In this document: piece by piece, positions 34,938 to 42,973 of the stretch
Layout: every line of letters begins with the position of its first letter
How positions within the stretch are numbered: position 1 is the stretch's first letter
Origin: Ignavibacteria bacterium
Lineage (GTDB): Bacteria; Bacteroidota; Ignavibacteria; Kapaibacteriales; UBA2268
Length of the DNA stretch: 64,000 nucleotides
Assembly (NCBI GenBank): GCA_026417135.1
Contig: JAOADV010000001.1
Location: forward strand, 1-64,000
Reading direction: 5' to 3'
Position numbers and translations under genes: made by a program
The notes under the pieces: model-generated
What the model was told of the DNA's origin: nothing
Database searches by the model: none
What the model saw: the letters and a program-made list of their open reading frames with translations, nothing else

Positions 34938-35864
34938 TTGGTAGAATTGGGTTCCAGTTTATTTTCACCAATTGAAAAGTATTGCCTACTTGAATCGGAG
35001 ATTTTCGAAAACTACAACTTGGATAAAGCTTACAATTTTTGTGGAACAATTGCTAAAAAACACTACGAAAACTTTCCAATCGCCTCTTTTTTCCTTCCAA
35101 AAGTTGAAAGGCGTTTTTTGTATAGTGTATATTCTTTTGCGAGATTAGCAGACGATATCGCCGACGAGACTAATCTTATTTTTTCTAATCAAAGTAAACT
35201 TGAACTACTTAATAACTTGCGAGAAAATTTATTAGGAATAGAGGTTGCAAATAATATAAACAATCCAATTTTTTTAGCTTTAAAGGATACAATCGAAAAA
35301 AAAAATATACCAAAGGAACCCTTTTTAAAGCTAATCCACGCATTCGAACTGGATGTAATGTTCGTACAACCAGAAAGATTTACAGATTTGGAAGAATATT
35401 GCAAATATTCTGCAAATCCTATTGGAGAGTTAGTTCTTCATATTTTTGGTGAATTCGATGACAGAAAGTTACAATTTTCAAATTTAATTTGCACTGGGCT
35501 TCAGCTTGCAAATTTTTGGCAAGACCTTTCAATCGACATACCCCGAGGAAGAATATACATCCCATTAGAATTCATCGAAAACTTTAGATTCACAAACGAC
35601 GACCTCATAAACTATCGAGAAAAGGAAAAGATTGAGGTTTGCATCCAGGAATTACTAAAATTAACAAAGAAATATTTTATTAATGGATGGCAACTGATTC
35701 TGTTCCTATCCAACCGCTTGTTAAGATTTCAAATTAATGCTACAATTGCTGGAGGATTAGCAATTTTAAGAAAGGCACACAATCTTGGTCATAAACTTCG
35801 AATTCGAAGACCTCGTTTGAATATTTTCGATTTTTTTTACATTTTTTTAAACTCTATTTCCTAA
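34938..35864 (+). CDS. hpnC: HpnC-type squalene/phytoene synthase family protein
   Basis: In the HpnC-HpnD-HpnE route, HpnC turns presqualene diphosphate into hydroxysqualene. Here AYNFCGTIAKKHYENFPIA and FFLPKVERRFLYSVYSFAR begin the typical HpnC N-terminus. The first aspartate motif is ADDIADE and the second is QDLSIDIPRGRIYIP, preceded by NFWQDL as in HpnC. The frame has no ATG before the conserved region. In-frame TTG codons lie at 34908, 34938 and 34947; the first overlaps a TATTTTG promoter-like element, so a later one is more likely, and the start given is uncertain. hpnD follows after 7 nt. hpnE is not in the window. Confidence 0.85.
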   Translation: MVELGSSLFSPIEKYCLLESEIFENYNLDKAYNFCGTIAKKHYENFPIASFFLPKVERRFLYSVYSFARLADDIADETNLIFSNQSKLELLNNLRENLLGIEVANNINNPIFLALKDTIEKKNIPKEPFLKLIHAFELDVMFVQPERFTDLEEYCKYSANPIGELVLHIFGEFDDRKLQFSNLICTGLQLANFWQDLSIDIPRGRIYIPLEFIENFRFTNDDLINYREKEKIEVCIQELLKLTKKYFINGWQLILFLSNRLLRFQINATIAGGLAILRKAHNLGHKLRIRRPRLNIFDFFYIFLNSIS

Positions 35865-35871
35865 TTAGAAA

Positions 35872-36771
35872 ATGGAATACCTTAGTATCGAAAATTTAGC
35901 AGAATTTGAAAAAGTTAAGCCACCAAGGCTACGCAAGTCGAATTTCTCTTTTGCTTTTAGTCTTTTGCCTAAAGAAGAAAAACAAGCAATTAACTCAATC
36001 TATTCATTCTTTACTTATATAGATAATATTGTTGATTCTGAAGAAGAATCCAAAGAAAGCATTGCATTAAAAGAAAGAAGATTGAACTTTTGGACCGAAA
36101 CAATAAACAAAATTTATCAGGATAATCTTCCAAGTCCAATTTTCTATCCATTATACTATACTATCAAACGTTTTATGTTACCACAGCAATACTTATTAAC
36201 TTTAATTGAAGGATGTCGAAGCGACCTTTATGTAAAACGTTACAAAACTTTCGAAGAGCTTAAAAGTTATTGTTATAGCGTAGCAAGTATAGTAGGATTA
36301 ATTGTTATAGAAATTTTTGGACATCGATACGAAGAAACTAAAAGTTACGCTATCAATTTAGGTTATGCAATGCAATTGACAAATATTTTAAGAGATATAA
36401 AAAAAGATAAAGACCGTGGTTATATCTACTTACCTCTCGAGGACTTAGAAAAATTTGGATATTCAGAAGAAGATTTGATAAACGAAGTTTACAACGACAA
36501 TTTTTGCGAGCTAATGGAATTCGAAACGAAAAGAGCACGAGAATTTTTCCACCGTGCTAGAACATATTTGCATCCCGATGAAAGAGTTTTTGTTTACTCT
36601 GCTGGAGTTATGGATGAGATTTATTACCGACTTTTGGAAAAGATTGAATTAAAAAAATATCGTGTATTTGAATCAGAAATTAAAGTTTCTTGGGCACATA
36701 AACTTGTCATTGCTCTAAAACATTGGTTTTCGACACTCCTTTTTATTAAACCTTTTGCTAAATTTGATTGA
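35872..36771 (+). CDS. hpnD: HpnD-type presqualene diphosphate synthase
   Basis: Condenses two farnesyl diphosphates to presqualene diphosphate, the first step from isoprenoids to squalene and hopanoids. The 299-residue protein keeps both Asp-rich motifs: YIDNIVDSEEE in the first helix pair and RDIKKDKDRGYIYLP in the second, with YAMQLTNILRD between them as is typical for HpnD. The paired hpnC-hpnD order is standard. The FPP supply probably comes from a polyprenyl synthase such as the one encoded at 44.6-45.6 kb. nuoE follows under its own promoter. Confidence 0.9.
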   Translation: MEYLSIENLAEFEKVKPPRLRKSNFSFAFSLLPKEEKQAINSIYSFFTYIDNIVDSEEESKESIALKERRLNFWTETINKIYQDNLPSPIFYPLYYTIKRFMLPQQYLLTLIEGCRSDLYVKRYKTFEELKSYCYSVASIVGLIVIEIFGHRYEETKSYAINLGYAMQLTNILRDIKKDKDRGYIYLPLEDLEKFGYSEEDLINEVYNDNFCELMEFETKRAREFFHRARTYLHPDERVFVYSAGVMDEIYYRLLEKIELKKYRVFESEIKVSWAHKLVIALKHWFSTLLFIKPFAKFD

Positions 36772-36793
36772 CCTTAAAATTTTTGTAAATTTG
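36763..36793 (+). promoter_or_regulatory. Promoter (-33 and -7) for nuoE
   Basis: TTTG (36763-36766), 19 bp, then TAAATTTG (36786-36793): the full Bacteroidota TTTG-N19-TAnnTTTG pattern, 23 nt upstream of the nuoE ATG. The -33 element lies at the end of hpnD. Confidence 0.6.
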
Positions 36794-36816
36794 CTTTTTT
36801 CTTAACAAAAACAATT

Positions 36817-37311
36817 ATGAAAGTCGAATTCAACGAGTATGAATTAGCAAAGGTCGAAGAGTTAAAAACAAAATATCCCGAAACCAAAGCTGCTTTGATG
36901 GGGGTTCTTTGGTTAGCTCAAAAAAAGTTTGGATGGTTATCCGAAGAGGTAAAAGAATATGTATCGCATCTGCTTGGTCTACCTCCCTCTCACGTCGATG
37001 GTGTGGTTAGTTTTTACACGATGTACTTCAAAAAGCCAATGGGTCGCTTCCACATCCAAGTTTGCACGAATGTCTCCTGCTTAATATGCGGAGGAGAAGA
37101 ACTATTCAATCATATTTCGAAAAAGTTGGGGATTGGAAACGGTGAAGTTACTGCCGATGGAACCTTTTCGCTCGAAGAAGTTGAATGTATGGGCGCCTGT
37201 GGTGGTGCACCTATGATTGCTATCAATGAAGACTACTACGAAAACTTAACAATCGAAAAAGTTGACCAACTACTTTTGCAATTAGGCTTAAAAAATGGTT
37301 CACCAGCATAA
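36817..37311 (+). CDS. nuoE: NADH-quinone oxidoreductase subunit E (24 kDa [2Fe-2S])
   Basis: Thioredoxin-like [2Fe-2S] subunit of the NADH-input module of complex I or of a related NAD(P)-dependent dehydrogenase/hydrogenase. The four ligand cysteines are in place: C83 and C88 (VCTNVSC) and C124 and C128 (ECMGACGG). HVDGVVSFYTMY and an N-terminal helical region match the family; 164 residues is normal. No nuoF, nuoG or other complex I gene lies in the window, which is unusual for nuoE. The 3' end overlaps the next gene by 17 bp. Confidence 0.88.
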   Translation: MKVEFNEYELAKVEELKTKYPETKAALMGVLWLAQKKFGWLSEEVKEYVSHLLGLPPSHVDGVVSFYTMYFKKPMGRFHIQVCTNVSCLICGGEELFNHISKKLGIGNGEVTADGTFSLEEVECMGACGGAPMIAINEDYYENLTIEKVDQLLLQLGLKNGSPA

Positions 37312-38161
37312 AAAAATCTCACTTTCGAGGATATTTCTTTTTTTTATTTTGTTATCGCACATAGTATTATTTTTCCTTGGGACAAATATCAGCAATACTT
37401 TTGCCATAAATCCGCATCTGGTTATTTTTAAAATCGAACTCTGGCGTTTATTAAGTTTCCCACTTGTTTCACTATCAATAGCTGAATCTTTTTTGCTTAT
37501 CTACGCTTTTTGGGTGCTTGGACCTAAAGTCGAATCTCTTTTTCGTAAGAACTATTTCACTATTTCATTGATTACATTCATTTTCCTACAAGGTTTGTTA
37601 ACAACTGCTCTATTTGGAAGAGAAAATTTTTATCTTGTTGGTACCGAAGGGCTTTCTTTCTATATAATAACACTTTATTTCTTTATTTATTATAGAATAA
37701 TAAGCCAATACGAGCCAGTCCCAATCCGAAGTATGATACAAACTGCATTAGTTATATTTTTTTGGATTATGGCTGCATCGCTCGATTCATTTATTTATAA
37801 ACGCGATACATTGATAAATTCCTTTTCTTTTGCCCTTGTTGGAATTTTCCTCGGTTTTCTTTCATATTTGCAAAATCGCTCTTTCGCATTGGAGCTAATA
37901 CAAGAAAAATATAAAGATTTCATTGCATTCCGAAAAAAAGTTCAAGAACTGGAAGAAGAAGATTTAGAGGAAATCGCAGAAATGTTTCTCGAACAAGCAA
38001 ACAATTCCACCGCCTCACTCGAAGAAACAAAACATTATACCCTTCCATTTAACGAAGAAACCCTCAACAAAATATTAGATAAAATAAATGAAAAAGGGAA
38101 AGAATCCCTTACCCCCGAAGAAATTCAATTTTTAAAAGATTATTCTAAGAAAGTTAATTAG
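37295..38161 (+). CDS. Rhomboid-like membrane protein lacking the catalytic serine
   Basis: The 288-residue protein has about six membrane segments in residues 10-200, in a rhomboid layout. ELWRLLSFPLVS and FWVLGPKVESLF match the TM1-TM2 loop and TM2 end of rhomboids. The GxSG position reads G116-T-E118-G119, so the serine nucleophile is replaced by Glu; the oxyanion His/Asn of TM2 are also missing. It is thus likely a pseudoprotease. The C-terminal tail has a coiled segment (VQELEEEDLEEIAEMF), and its last 35 residues (LNKILDKINEKG, LTPEEIQFLKDYSKK) resemble the DUF6576 tail of Bacteroidota rhomboids. It overlaps nuoE by 17 bp. Confidence 0.65.
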   Translation: MVHQHKKISLSRIFLFFILLSHIVLFFLGTNISNTFAINPHLVIFKIELWRLLSFPLVSLSIAESFLLIYAFWVLGPKVESLFRKNYFTISLITFIFLQGLLTTALFGRENFYLVGTEGLSFYIITLYFFIYYRIISQYEPVPIRSMIQTALVIFFWIMAASLDSFIYKRDTLINSFSFALVGIFLGFLSYLQNRSFALELIQEKYKDFIAFRKKVQELEEEDLEEIAEMFLEQANNSTASLEETKHYTLPFNEETLNKILDKINEKGKESLTPEEIQFLKDYSKKVN

Positions 38162-38169
38162 GAGAGAAA

Positions 38170-39225
38170 ATGAACACGGAAAAAAGCAAATATCTCGACC
38201 CAACAAAAATTGTCGAACATATCGATATAACTCAATTCAACACCATTGACTTGATAGAAGCAATGGGTAAAATGGCGTTTCAAGCAAGGAATTTGTCGAG
38301 AGCAGCGAAAATTTACGATTTAATGCTTTCCGACGAAAAATGCTCGATTATTTTAACTCTTGCTGGTTCCATTTTTAGTGCTGGGTTAAAAAAAGTAGTT
38401 GTCGATTTGATTCGCCATAATATGGTCGATATAATTGTCTCTACTGGTGCAATTATTGTTGACCAGGATTTCTTCGAGGCTTTGGGTTTCAAACATTATC
38501 GCGGTACACCATTTGTCGACGATAATGAATTGAGAGAATTGCTAATTGATAGAATTTACGATACTTATATTGATGAAGAAGAACTTAGAATCTGCGATTT
38601 TACGATAACCGAGATTGCATCGAAACTTGAACCTAAACCCTATAGCTCAAGGGAATTTATAATTGAAATGGGCAAATATTTAGTTGAAAAGAGAATTGGA
38701 GAGGATTCGGTCGTACGAACTGCTTACGAAAACGATGTTCCTATTTTTGTACCAGCTTTTAGTGATTGCTCTGCAGGTTTCGGTTTAATTTATTATCAAC
38801 ACCATAAGGATGGAGAAAAAGTAACAATTGACTCTGTTAAAGACTTTTTAGAACTAACCAAATTAAAAATTATGTCGGATGAGACTGGGCTTGTTATGAT
38901 TGGTGGGGGCGTACCCAAGAATTTCGCACAAGATGTAGCAGTTGGTATGGACCTTTTAGGTGGCGAAGTCAAAATGCACAAATATGCTATTCAAATTACA
39001 GTTGCCGACGAAAGGGACGGTGGTTTAAGTGGCTCTACTCTAAAAGAGGCTTGCTCGTGGGGAAAAGTTGACACCAGCTTTGAACAAATGGTTTTCTCTG
39101 AGGCTACTATCGCATTCCCTCTACTTGCTTCTTATGCATATCATAAGAGAAGTTGGGAAAATCGAGCAAGAAGACACTTTAATAAATTGCTTCTTCGGGA
39201 GGAGTTAACCGTCTCAAAAACCTAA
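38170..39225 (+). CDS. Deoxyhypusine-synthase-like protein
   Basis: The 351-residue protein has the NAD-dependent DHS fold: LAGSIFSAGLKKVVVDLIRHN, STGAIIVDQDFFEALG, FVPAFSDCSAGFG and GGGVPKNFAQDV. The catalytic lysine region is conserved, EACSWGKVD with Lys299, matching human Lys329 that carries the spermidine-derived imine. In eukaryotes and archaea DHS modifies eIF5A; bacteria lack eIF5A, and bacterial members are thought to act on polyamines (for example homospermidine-type chemistry). EF-P of this organism has no lysine at the tip, so it is an unlikely target. Its start lies 8 nt after the rhomboid-like gene with GGAGAG 5 nt upstream. Confidence 0.8.
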   Translation: MNTEKSKYLDPTKIVEHIDITQFNTIDLIEAMGKMAFQARNLSRAAKIYDLMLSDEKCSIILTLAGSIFSAGLKKVVVDLIRHNMVDIIVSTGAIIVDQDFFEALGFKHYRGTPFVDDNELRELLIDRIYDTYIDEEELRICDFTITEIASKLEPKPYSSREFIIEMGKYLVEKRIGEDSVVRTAYENDVPIFVPAFSDCSAGFGLIYYQHHKDGEKVTIDSVKDFLELTKLKIMSDETGLVMIGGGVPKNFAQDVAVGMDLLGGEVKMHKYAIQITVADERDGGLSGSTLKEACSWGKVDTSFEQMVFSEATIAFPLLASYAYHKRSWENRARRHFNKLLLREELTVSKT

Positions 39226-39294
39226 TAAATTACAAACAAACAAAATATAGGAAAATAAGAATTTGTGTAAAATTGCTTAAAATCAAAATATAAA

Positions 39295-39732
39295 TTAAGC
39301 TCTACCACCAGCAACGTAGCTTTTAAGGTATTTGTTTTCTGTTTGACTTTCTTTCAATTGAAATTTAATTATATCACCTATCGAAATTAAACCAACAAGA
39401 ACATCATTTTGTATAACCGGCAAATGACGACACCTATTCTGTGTCATAATCTGCTCGGCATACTCCAAGTCGTCCTCTGGTTCGACAACTAAAACTTGTT
39501 TTGTCATAACGTCTTTTACTTTTGCAGTTAAGCAACCCTCTGGGTCTGTTGCAAGCTTACGAATTATATCCCTTTCGCTTATAGTCCCGACAACTTTTGC
39601 TTCGAGAGAAAGAACTATCAACAAACCAATATTATTATGGGTAAACATTTTTATTGCGTCTGCAACAGTTTTTTCTTCATAAATGCTAAATACTTCTGGT
39701 CCTTTTTGTTTTAATACATCCTTTACTTTCAT
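39295..39732 (-). CDS. Two-CBS-domain protein
   Basis: A stand-alone pair of CBS motifs in 145 residues: residues about 8-62 (TVADAIKMFTHNNIGLLIV, GTISERDIIRKL) and 73-130 (QVLVVEPEDDLEYAEQIM, HLPVI, GLISIGDIIKFQL). Such Bateman modules bind AMP, ATP or S-adenosylmethionine and sense energy state. No effector domain is attached, and no partner is evident from neighbours (a deoxyhypusine-synthase-like gene converges from one side, a secreted protein lies upstream). Confidence 0.88.
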   Translation of the reverse strand: MKVKDVLKQKGPEVFSIYEEKTVADAIKMFTHNNIGLLIVLSLEAKVVGTISERDIIRKLATDPEGCLTAKVKDVMTKQVLVVEPEDDLEYAEQIMTQNRCRHLPVIQNDVLVGLISIGDIIKFQLKESQTENKYLKSYVAGGRA

Positions 39733-39774
39733 ACTTCTAACACCATTTATCCCACAAACGACTATTATTTGGTG

Positions 39775-40404
39775 TCATCTTTTCTCACGAACTAAGGGTA
39801 TGTTGTTTCTTATCCTTTCTAACATCTCTGTTTCAAGCATACCATTTGATTTCCAGAAATGAACTTGGTGAGTTACATGCTCTTCGAAGCCGCTTAATTG
39901 GCCGCGAAAAGACAAAAATACAGTCCCATCGGGATTTTCAACAACTTTGAAATTATATTGAATACGACCATTAATCCAAATTCCCCCTCGAATAAGTGGC
40001 ATTTCGTAACTATACTTCTTTAGAAGCTTAAAGGTTGTATCCTTGCCAATCGAGAAAACGCAAAAGTCTGAACGTAATGAACCAGAAAATAATCCGTCGT
40101 CGTTTTGCTGAAATTTTTCGTAAGCAATCATACATCCAATATCTTCGAGCGATTTCTTTATTGCACGCCAGATAACATCAAAAGCATCGTTGAATGTATC
40201 TTCGTAGCGTTCTCGATAAAATCGAAGATGTTCGGGGACGTGTTCGATTGTATCTTGTGGCGTTTTGCCAAATTCCTCTTGAAACTGTACTGGTTCTTCT
40301 TCGTATTCCTTTTTTTGTTTTTCTTGTGCAAAGGTTAACACGAAGCCAAAAATAATTCCAAATAAGCAAATTGATAAATAGAAGAATGGCTTATAAACTT
40401 TCAT
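39775..40404 (-). CDS. Exported hypothetical protein (BamC-like feel)
   Basis: The 209-residue protein has an N-terminal signal or anchor (residues 9-26, FYLSICLFGIIFGFVLTF, followed by AQ) and an acidic, Gln-rich linker. Residues 70-200 form an alpha/beta domain starting FNDAFDVIWRAIKKSLEDIG. This start resembles the helix-grip repeats of BamC/NlpB-type lipoproteins, which bind during outer-membrane protein assembly. There is no lipobox cysteine, and the match is only an impression. It has a promoter box 27 nt upstream and no operon partner. Function unknown. Confidence 0.6.
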   Translation of the reverse strand: MKVYKPFFYLSICLFGIIFGFVLTFAQEKQKKEYEEEPVQFQEEFGKTPQDTIEHVPEHLRFYRERYEDTFNDAFDVIWRAIKKSLEDIGCMIAYEKFQQNDDGLFSGSLRSDFCVFSIGKDTTFKLLKKYSYEMPLIRGGIWINGRIQYNFKVVENPDGTVFLSFRGQLSGFEEHVTHQVHFWKSNGMLETEMLERIRNNIPLVREKR

Positions 40405-40430
40405 CTCTTCCCTGCTTTAAGATGTATTTT

Positions 40431-40438
40431 CAAATTTA
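40431..40438 (-). promoter_or_regulatory. -7 promoter box for the exported hypothetical protein
   Basis: TAAATTTG on the minus strand, an exact TAnnTTTG, 27 nt upstream of the ATG at 40404. Confidence 0.45.
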
Positions 40439-40504
40439 CAAAAAAAATTAAAGAATAAAAAACTAAAACAATTTGAAGACGATAGCTAACAAAGCAAAAT
40501 TCAT

Positions 40505-40512
40505 TAATTTCG
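40505..40512 (+). promoter_or_regulatory. Near-match -7 promoter box for the exonuclease/GIY-YIG gene
   Basis: TAATTTCG (one mismatch to TAnnTTTG) ends 17 nt before the ATG at 40529, implying a leader of only about 13 nt. Confidence 0.35.
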
Positions 40513-40528
40513 TTTTTTTACTTTTTAT

Positions 40529-42145
40529 ATGCTTTTGATTTGGGACACTCCTTTTATTGTTATAGATTTAGAAACTACTGGTTCAGACCCTAAAAAAAAT
40601 AATATTATCGAAATAGCATATGTTTTGGTCCAAGGCGGTACCATTTTAGATGAATTTTCAACGTTAGTCAACCCTAAACAACATATTCCCTACTTTATTT
40701 CGAAAATGACTGGTATTACGAACGAAATGGCTTATTCTGCCCCAGAAATGAGTGAAATTCTGCCATTAATAAAGAAGCTTCTCGATAAACAAAACATAGT
40801 TTTCGTCGCTCACAACGCAAATTTCGACTACGAGTTTCTTAAATCTGCCTTCGAAAAAAATCGAGTTCCATTTCCCGCACTTCCAAAGTTATGCACTCTA
40901 AGGCTTGCTCGAAGATTAATCGGACCAGAGCAAAAGAAAAACCTTGGCTCGCTTGCAAATTACTTTCATATTGACTTAAACGAAAGACATCGTGCTTACG
41001 CTGATGCACGTGCAACCGCACAAGTCCTTGTTAAGTTATTAGAAGTTGCTGAATCTGAACATAGAATCACAACCACAGAAGAGATTCTATCATTTCAATA
41101 CAAACCCTATTCAACATATTCACTTTCAAGAAGTCTTAACGAAAGGTTGATACCTTTTATCAACCAAGCACCGGATAAACCGGGGGTTTACTATTTCCTC
41201 GATAAAACCAATAATTATTTATACATAGGAAAGGCAGTTTCTTTAAAGAGAAGAATTGAAAGTTATTTGAGCTCGACAACTTCACTGCACATTCTTCGGC
41301 TTCTTCGTTCGACAAAAAAAATTACTTGGGTCGAAACAGAGTCGGAGCTTTCATCTTTAATACTTGAAAGTAGAGAAATAAAAAAATATCAACCAATTTT
41401 CAATGTTTTCAGCAGAAAATGGCGTTGTTTCCCTTTTATCCAAATTACAGAAGATAATGATTATCCTATTTTCGAAATTACTTACAGTCCCAGCTTTTCT
41501 TCATCTTTTTGTGTAGGTCCATTTAAAAATCGAGAAATTGCTGAAGTAATTATCGAACTAATTAACAAAAAGTTCAAACTAAGAAAATGTAAGAAAGAAG
41601 ATTACAATCGGCAAGGATGTTTATATTCGCAAACTAAAAGTTGTATTGCACCTTGCAACAACACGAGCGAAACAAAAAACTTATATTTCGAAGAGCTTAC
41701 AAAAGCAAAAAACTTCCTTCTAAACTTGGAAAATGGATTAATTAAACAACTCGAACTACAAATGAAATGTCTTTCAGAACAAGAGGAATTTGAATTAGCC
41801 ATTCAAATAAAAAAAGAAATCTCCGAATTAAAAAAGACTTTATCTTATCCTTTTACTGAATTTGCCGATATAAACGAAAGAAACTTTATCATTGTCCATC
41901 CTTTACCAAATCAGCACAAAAACGAAGTAATTTTTATTAAGGACGGTTCTTTGGTGTGGGACAAACTTTTCGAAAATGAAATTGATGTAGATTTACTTAA
42001 TCAAAAAATTTACGAGACATATTATAATGGCAAATCAAACAAGGTTGATTTTTCACCCGAATATATGGACGAGCTAAGAATAATTTCCAATTGGGTTGCA
42101 CTCAAAAGGAACGAAATCAAGATTATCAAAGTATCTCCAAAATAG
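40529..42145 (+). CDS. DEDDh exonuclease fused to UvrC-like GIY-YIG nuclease
   Basis: A bifunctional DNA repair protein of 538 residues. Residues 8-175 are a DnaQ/epsilon-type 3'-5' exonuclease with all three Exo motifs: VIDLETTGSDP (Asp, Glu), HNANFDYEFL (Asp) and HRAYADARAT (His, Asp). Residues about 210-290 are a GIY-YIG endonuclease domain as in UvrC/Cho (GVYYFLDKTNNYLYIGKAVSLKRRI). A UvrC-like Cys cluster follows (CLYSQTKSCIAPC) and then a helical UVR-type region (LSEQEEFELAIQIKKE). The C-terminal UvrC RNase H domain is absent, so it is a Cho-like 3'-incision enzyme joined to an exonuclease, an arrangement known from actinobacteria and some Bacteroidota. It could excise and trim damaged DNA. 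Confidence 0.88.
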   Translation: MLLIWDTPFIVIDLETTGSDPKKNNIIEIAYVLVQGGTILDEFSTLVNPKQHIPYFISKMTGITNEMAYSAPEMSEILPLIKKLLDKQNIVFVAHNANFDYEFLKSAFEKNRVPFPALPKLCTLRLARRLIGPEQKKNLGSLANYFHIDLNERHRAYADARATAQVLVKLLEVAESEHRITTTEEILSFQYKPYSTYSLSRSLNERLIPFINQAPDKPGVYYFLDKTNNYLYIGKAVSLKRRIESYLSSTTSLHILRLLRSTKKITWVETESELSSLILESREIKKYQPIFNVFSRKWRCFPFIQITEDNDYPIFEITYSPSFSSSFCVGPFKNREIAEVIIELINKKFKLRKCKKEDYNRQGCLYSQTKSCIAPCNNTSETKNLYFEELTKAKNFLLNLENGLIKQLELQMKCLSEQEEFELAIQIKKEISELKKTLSYPFTEFADINERNFIIVHPLPNQHKNEVIFIKDGSLVWDKLFENEIDVDLLNQKIYETYYNGKSNKVDFSPEYMDELRIISNWVALKRNEIKIIKVSPK

Positions 42146-42185
42146 TTACTTTACTACATATTCTTTGAACAACTATTTTTTTATT

Positions 42186-42223
42186 TTTTGTAAATTTCTT
42201 AAACCATTTAAAAATTTACAAAA
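42186..42223. terminator. 12-bp perfect inverted repeat between convergent genes
   Basis: TTTTGTAAATTT (42186-42197) and AAATTTACAAAA (42212-42223) pair perfectly around a 14-nt loop; a T-rich stretch follows. It lies between the ends of the exonuclease/GIY-YIG gene and deoC and could terminate both. Confidence 0.45.
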
Positions 42224-42304
42224 TCAACTTTTTTATTTTAACAATGGGTTTAGGAAACAAATTGTAGTAAGCTTCTTTAAAATTCGAATATTGGTTGACT
42301 TAAT

Positions 42305-42973
42305 TTACTCTACCAGCCCTTTGAAAATCTCGACCGAACGGCTGGTTCCAATTCTCGAAACCCCCATTTGTATGTAGCTTAATATTTCATTCAGAGTCTT
42401 AATACCTCCAGAAGCCTTTATTTTAGTTTCTCCCGAAAGATTTTCCTTAATAATTTCGATATCTTTTGGTATCACTCCTCGACTAATCACACCAGTTGAA
42501 GTTTTAACAAAGTCTGCGCCAGCTTGGCATACTAACTGGGTTGCTAAAGCTATTTCTTCGGGTATTAGCAAGCCAGTTTCAATAATAATTTTAATCTTTA
42601 CATTATGTGAATGGCAAATTACGACTGAATTTCTTATTTCTCTTTGAACAAGTTCATAATCTTTATTTACAAAAGCTGGAACGTTCATTACCATATCAAT
42701 TTCATCCACAGCCATTTTTACTAAATTTTCAACCAAAGCAAGTTTAACTAATTCTGGACTTGAACCATAGGGAAAATCAACAACACTGCATACCTTTACG
42801 TTCGTCCCTTTGAGTAAAACGAAAGCATCTGAAACATAATAGGGTTGAAGGCAAACAGAATAAAATCCAAAATCCGCAGCTTCTTTACAAAAAATCCGAA
42901 GCTCTTCCTTCGAGATATTATTGCGTAAATTTGTATGGTCGATAAATCTTTTCAAATTTTCAACTTCATTCAT
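42305..42973 (-). CDS. deoC: Deoxyribose-phosphate aldolase
   Basis: Cleaves 2-deoxyribose-5-phosphate to glyceraldehyde-3-phosphate and acetaldehyde in deoxynucleoside salvage. A class I aldolase of 222 residues. Lys157 in ADFVKTSTG forms the Schiff base, IKASGGIKT supplies the second lysine, and EIDMVMNVPAF holds the catalytic Asp region. The ATG at 42973 is chosen (a TTG two codons upstream is possible); it overlaps the BamA-like gene by 8 bp, so it is the last member of the six-gene operon from cyclophilin. Confidence 0.94.
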   Translation of the reverse strand: MNEVENLKRFIDHTNLRNNISKEELRIFCKEAADFGFYSVCLQPYYVSDAFVLLKGTNVKVCSVVDFPYGSSPELVKLALVENLVKMAVDEIDMVMNVPAFVNKDYELVQREIRNSVVICHSHNVKIKIIIETGLLIPEEIALATQLVCQAGADFVKTSTGVISRGVIPKDIEIIKENLSGETKIKASGGIKTLNEILSYIQMGVSRIGTSRSVEIFKGLVE

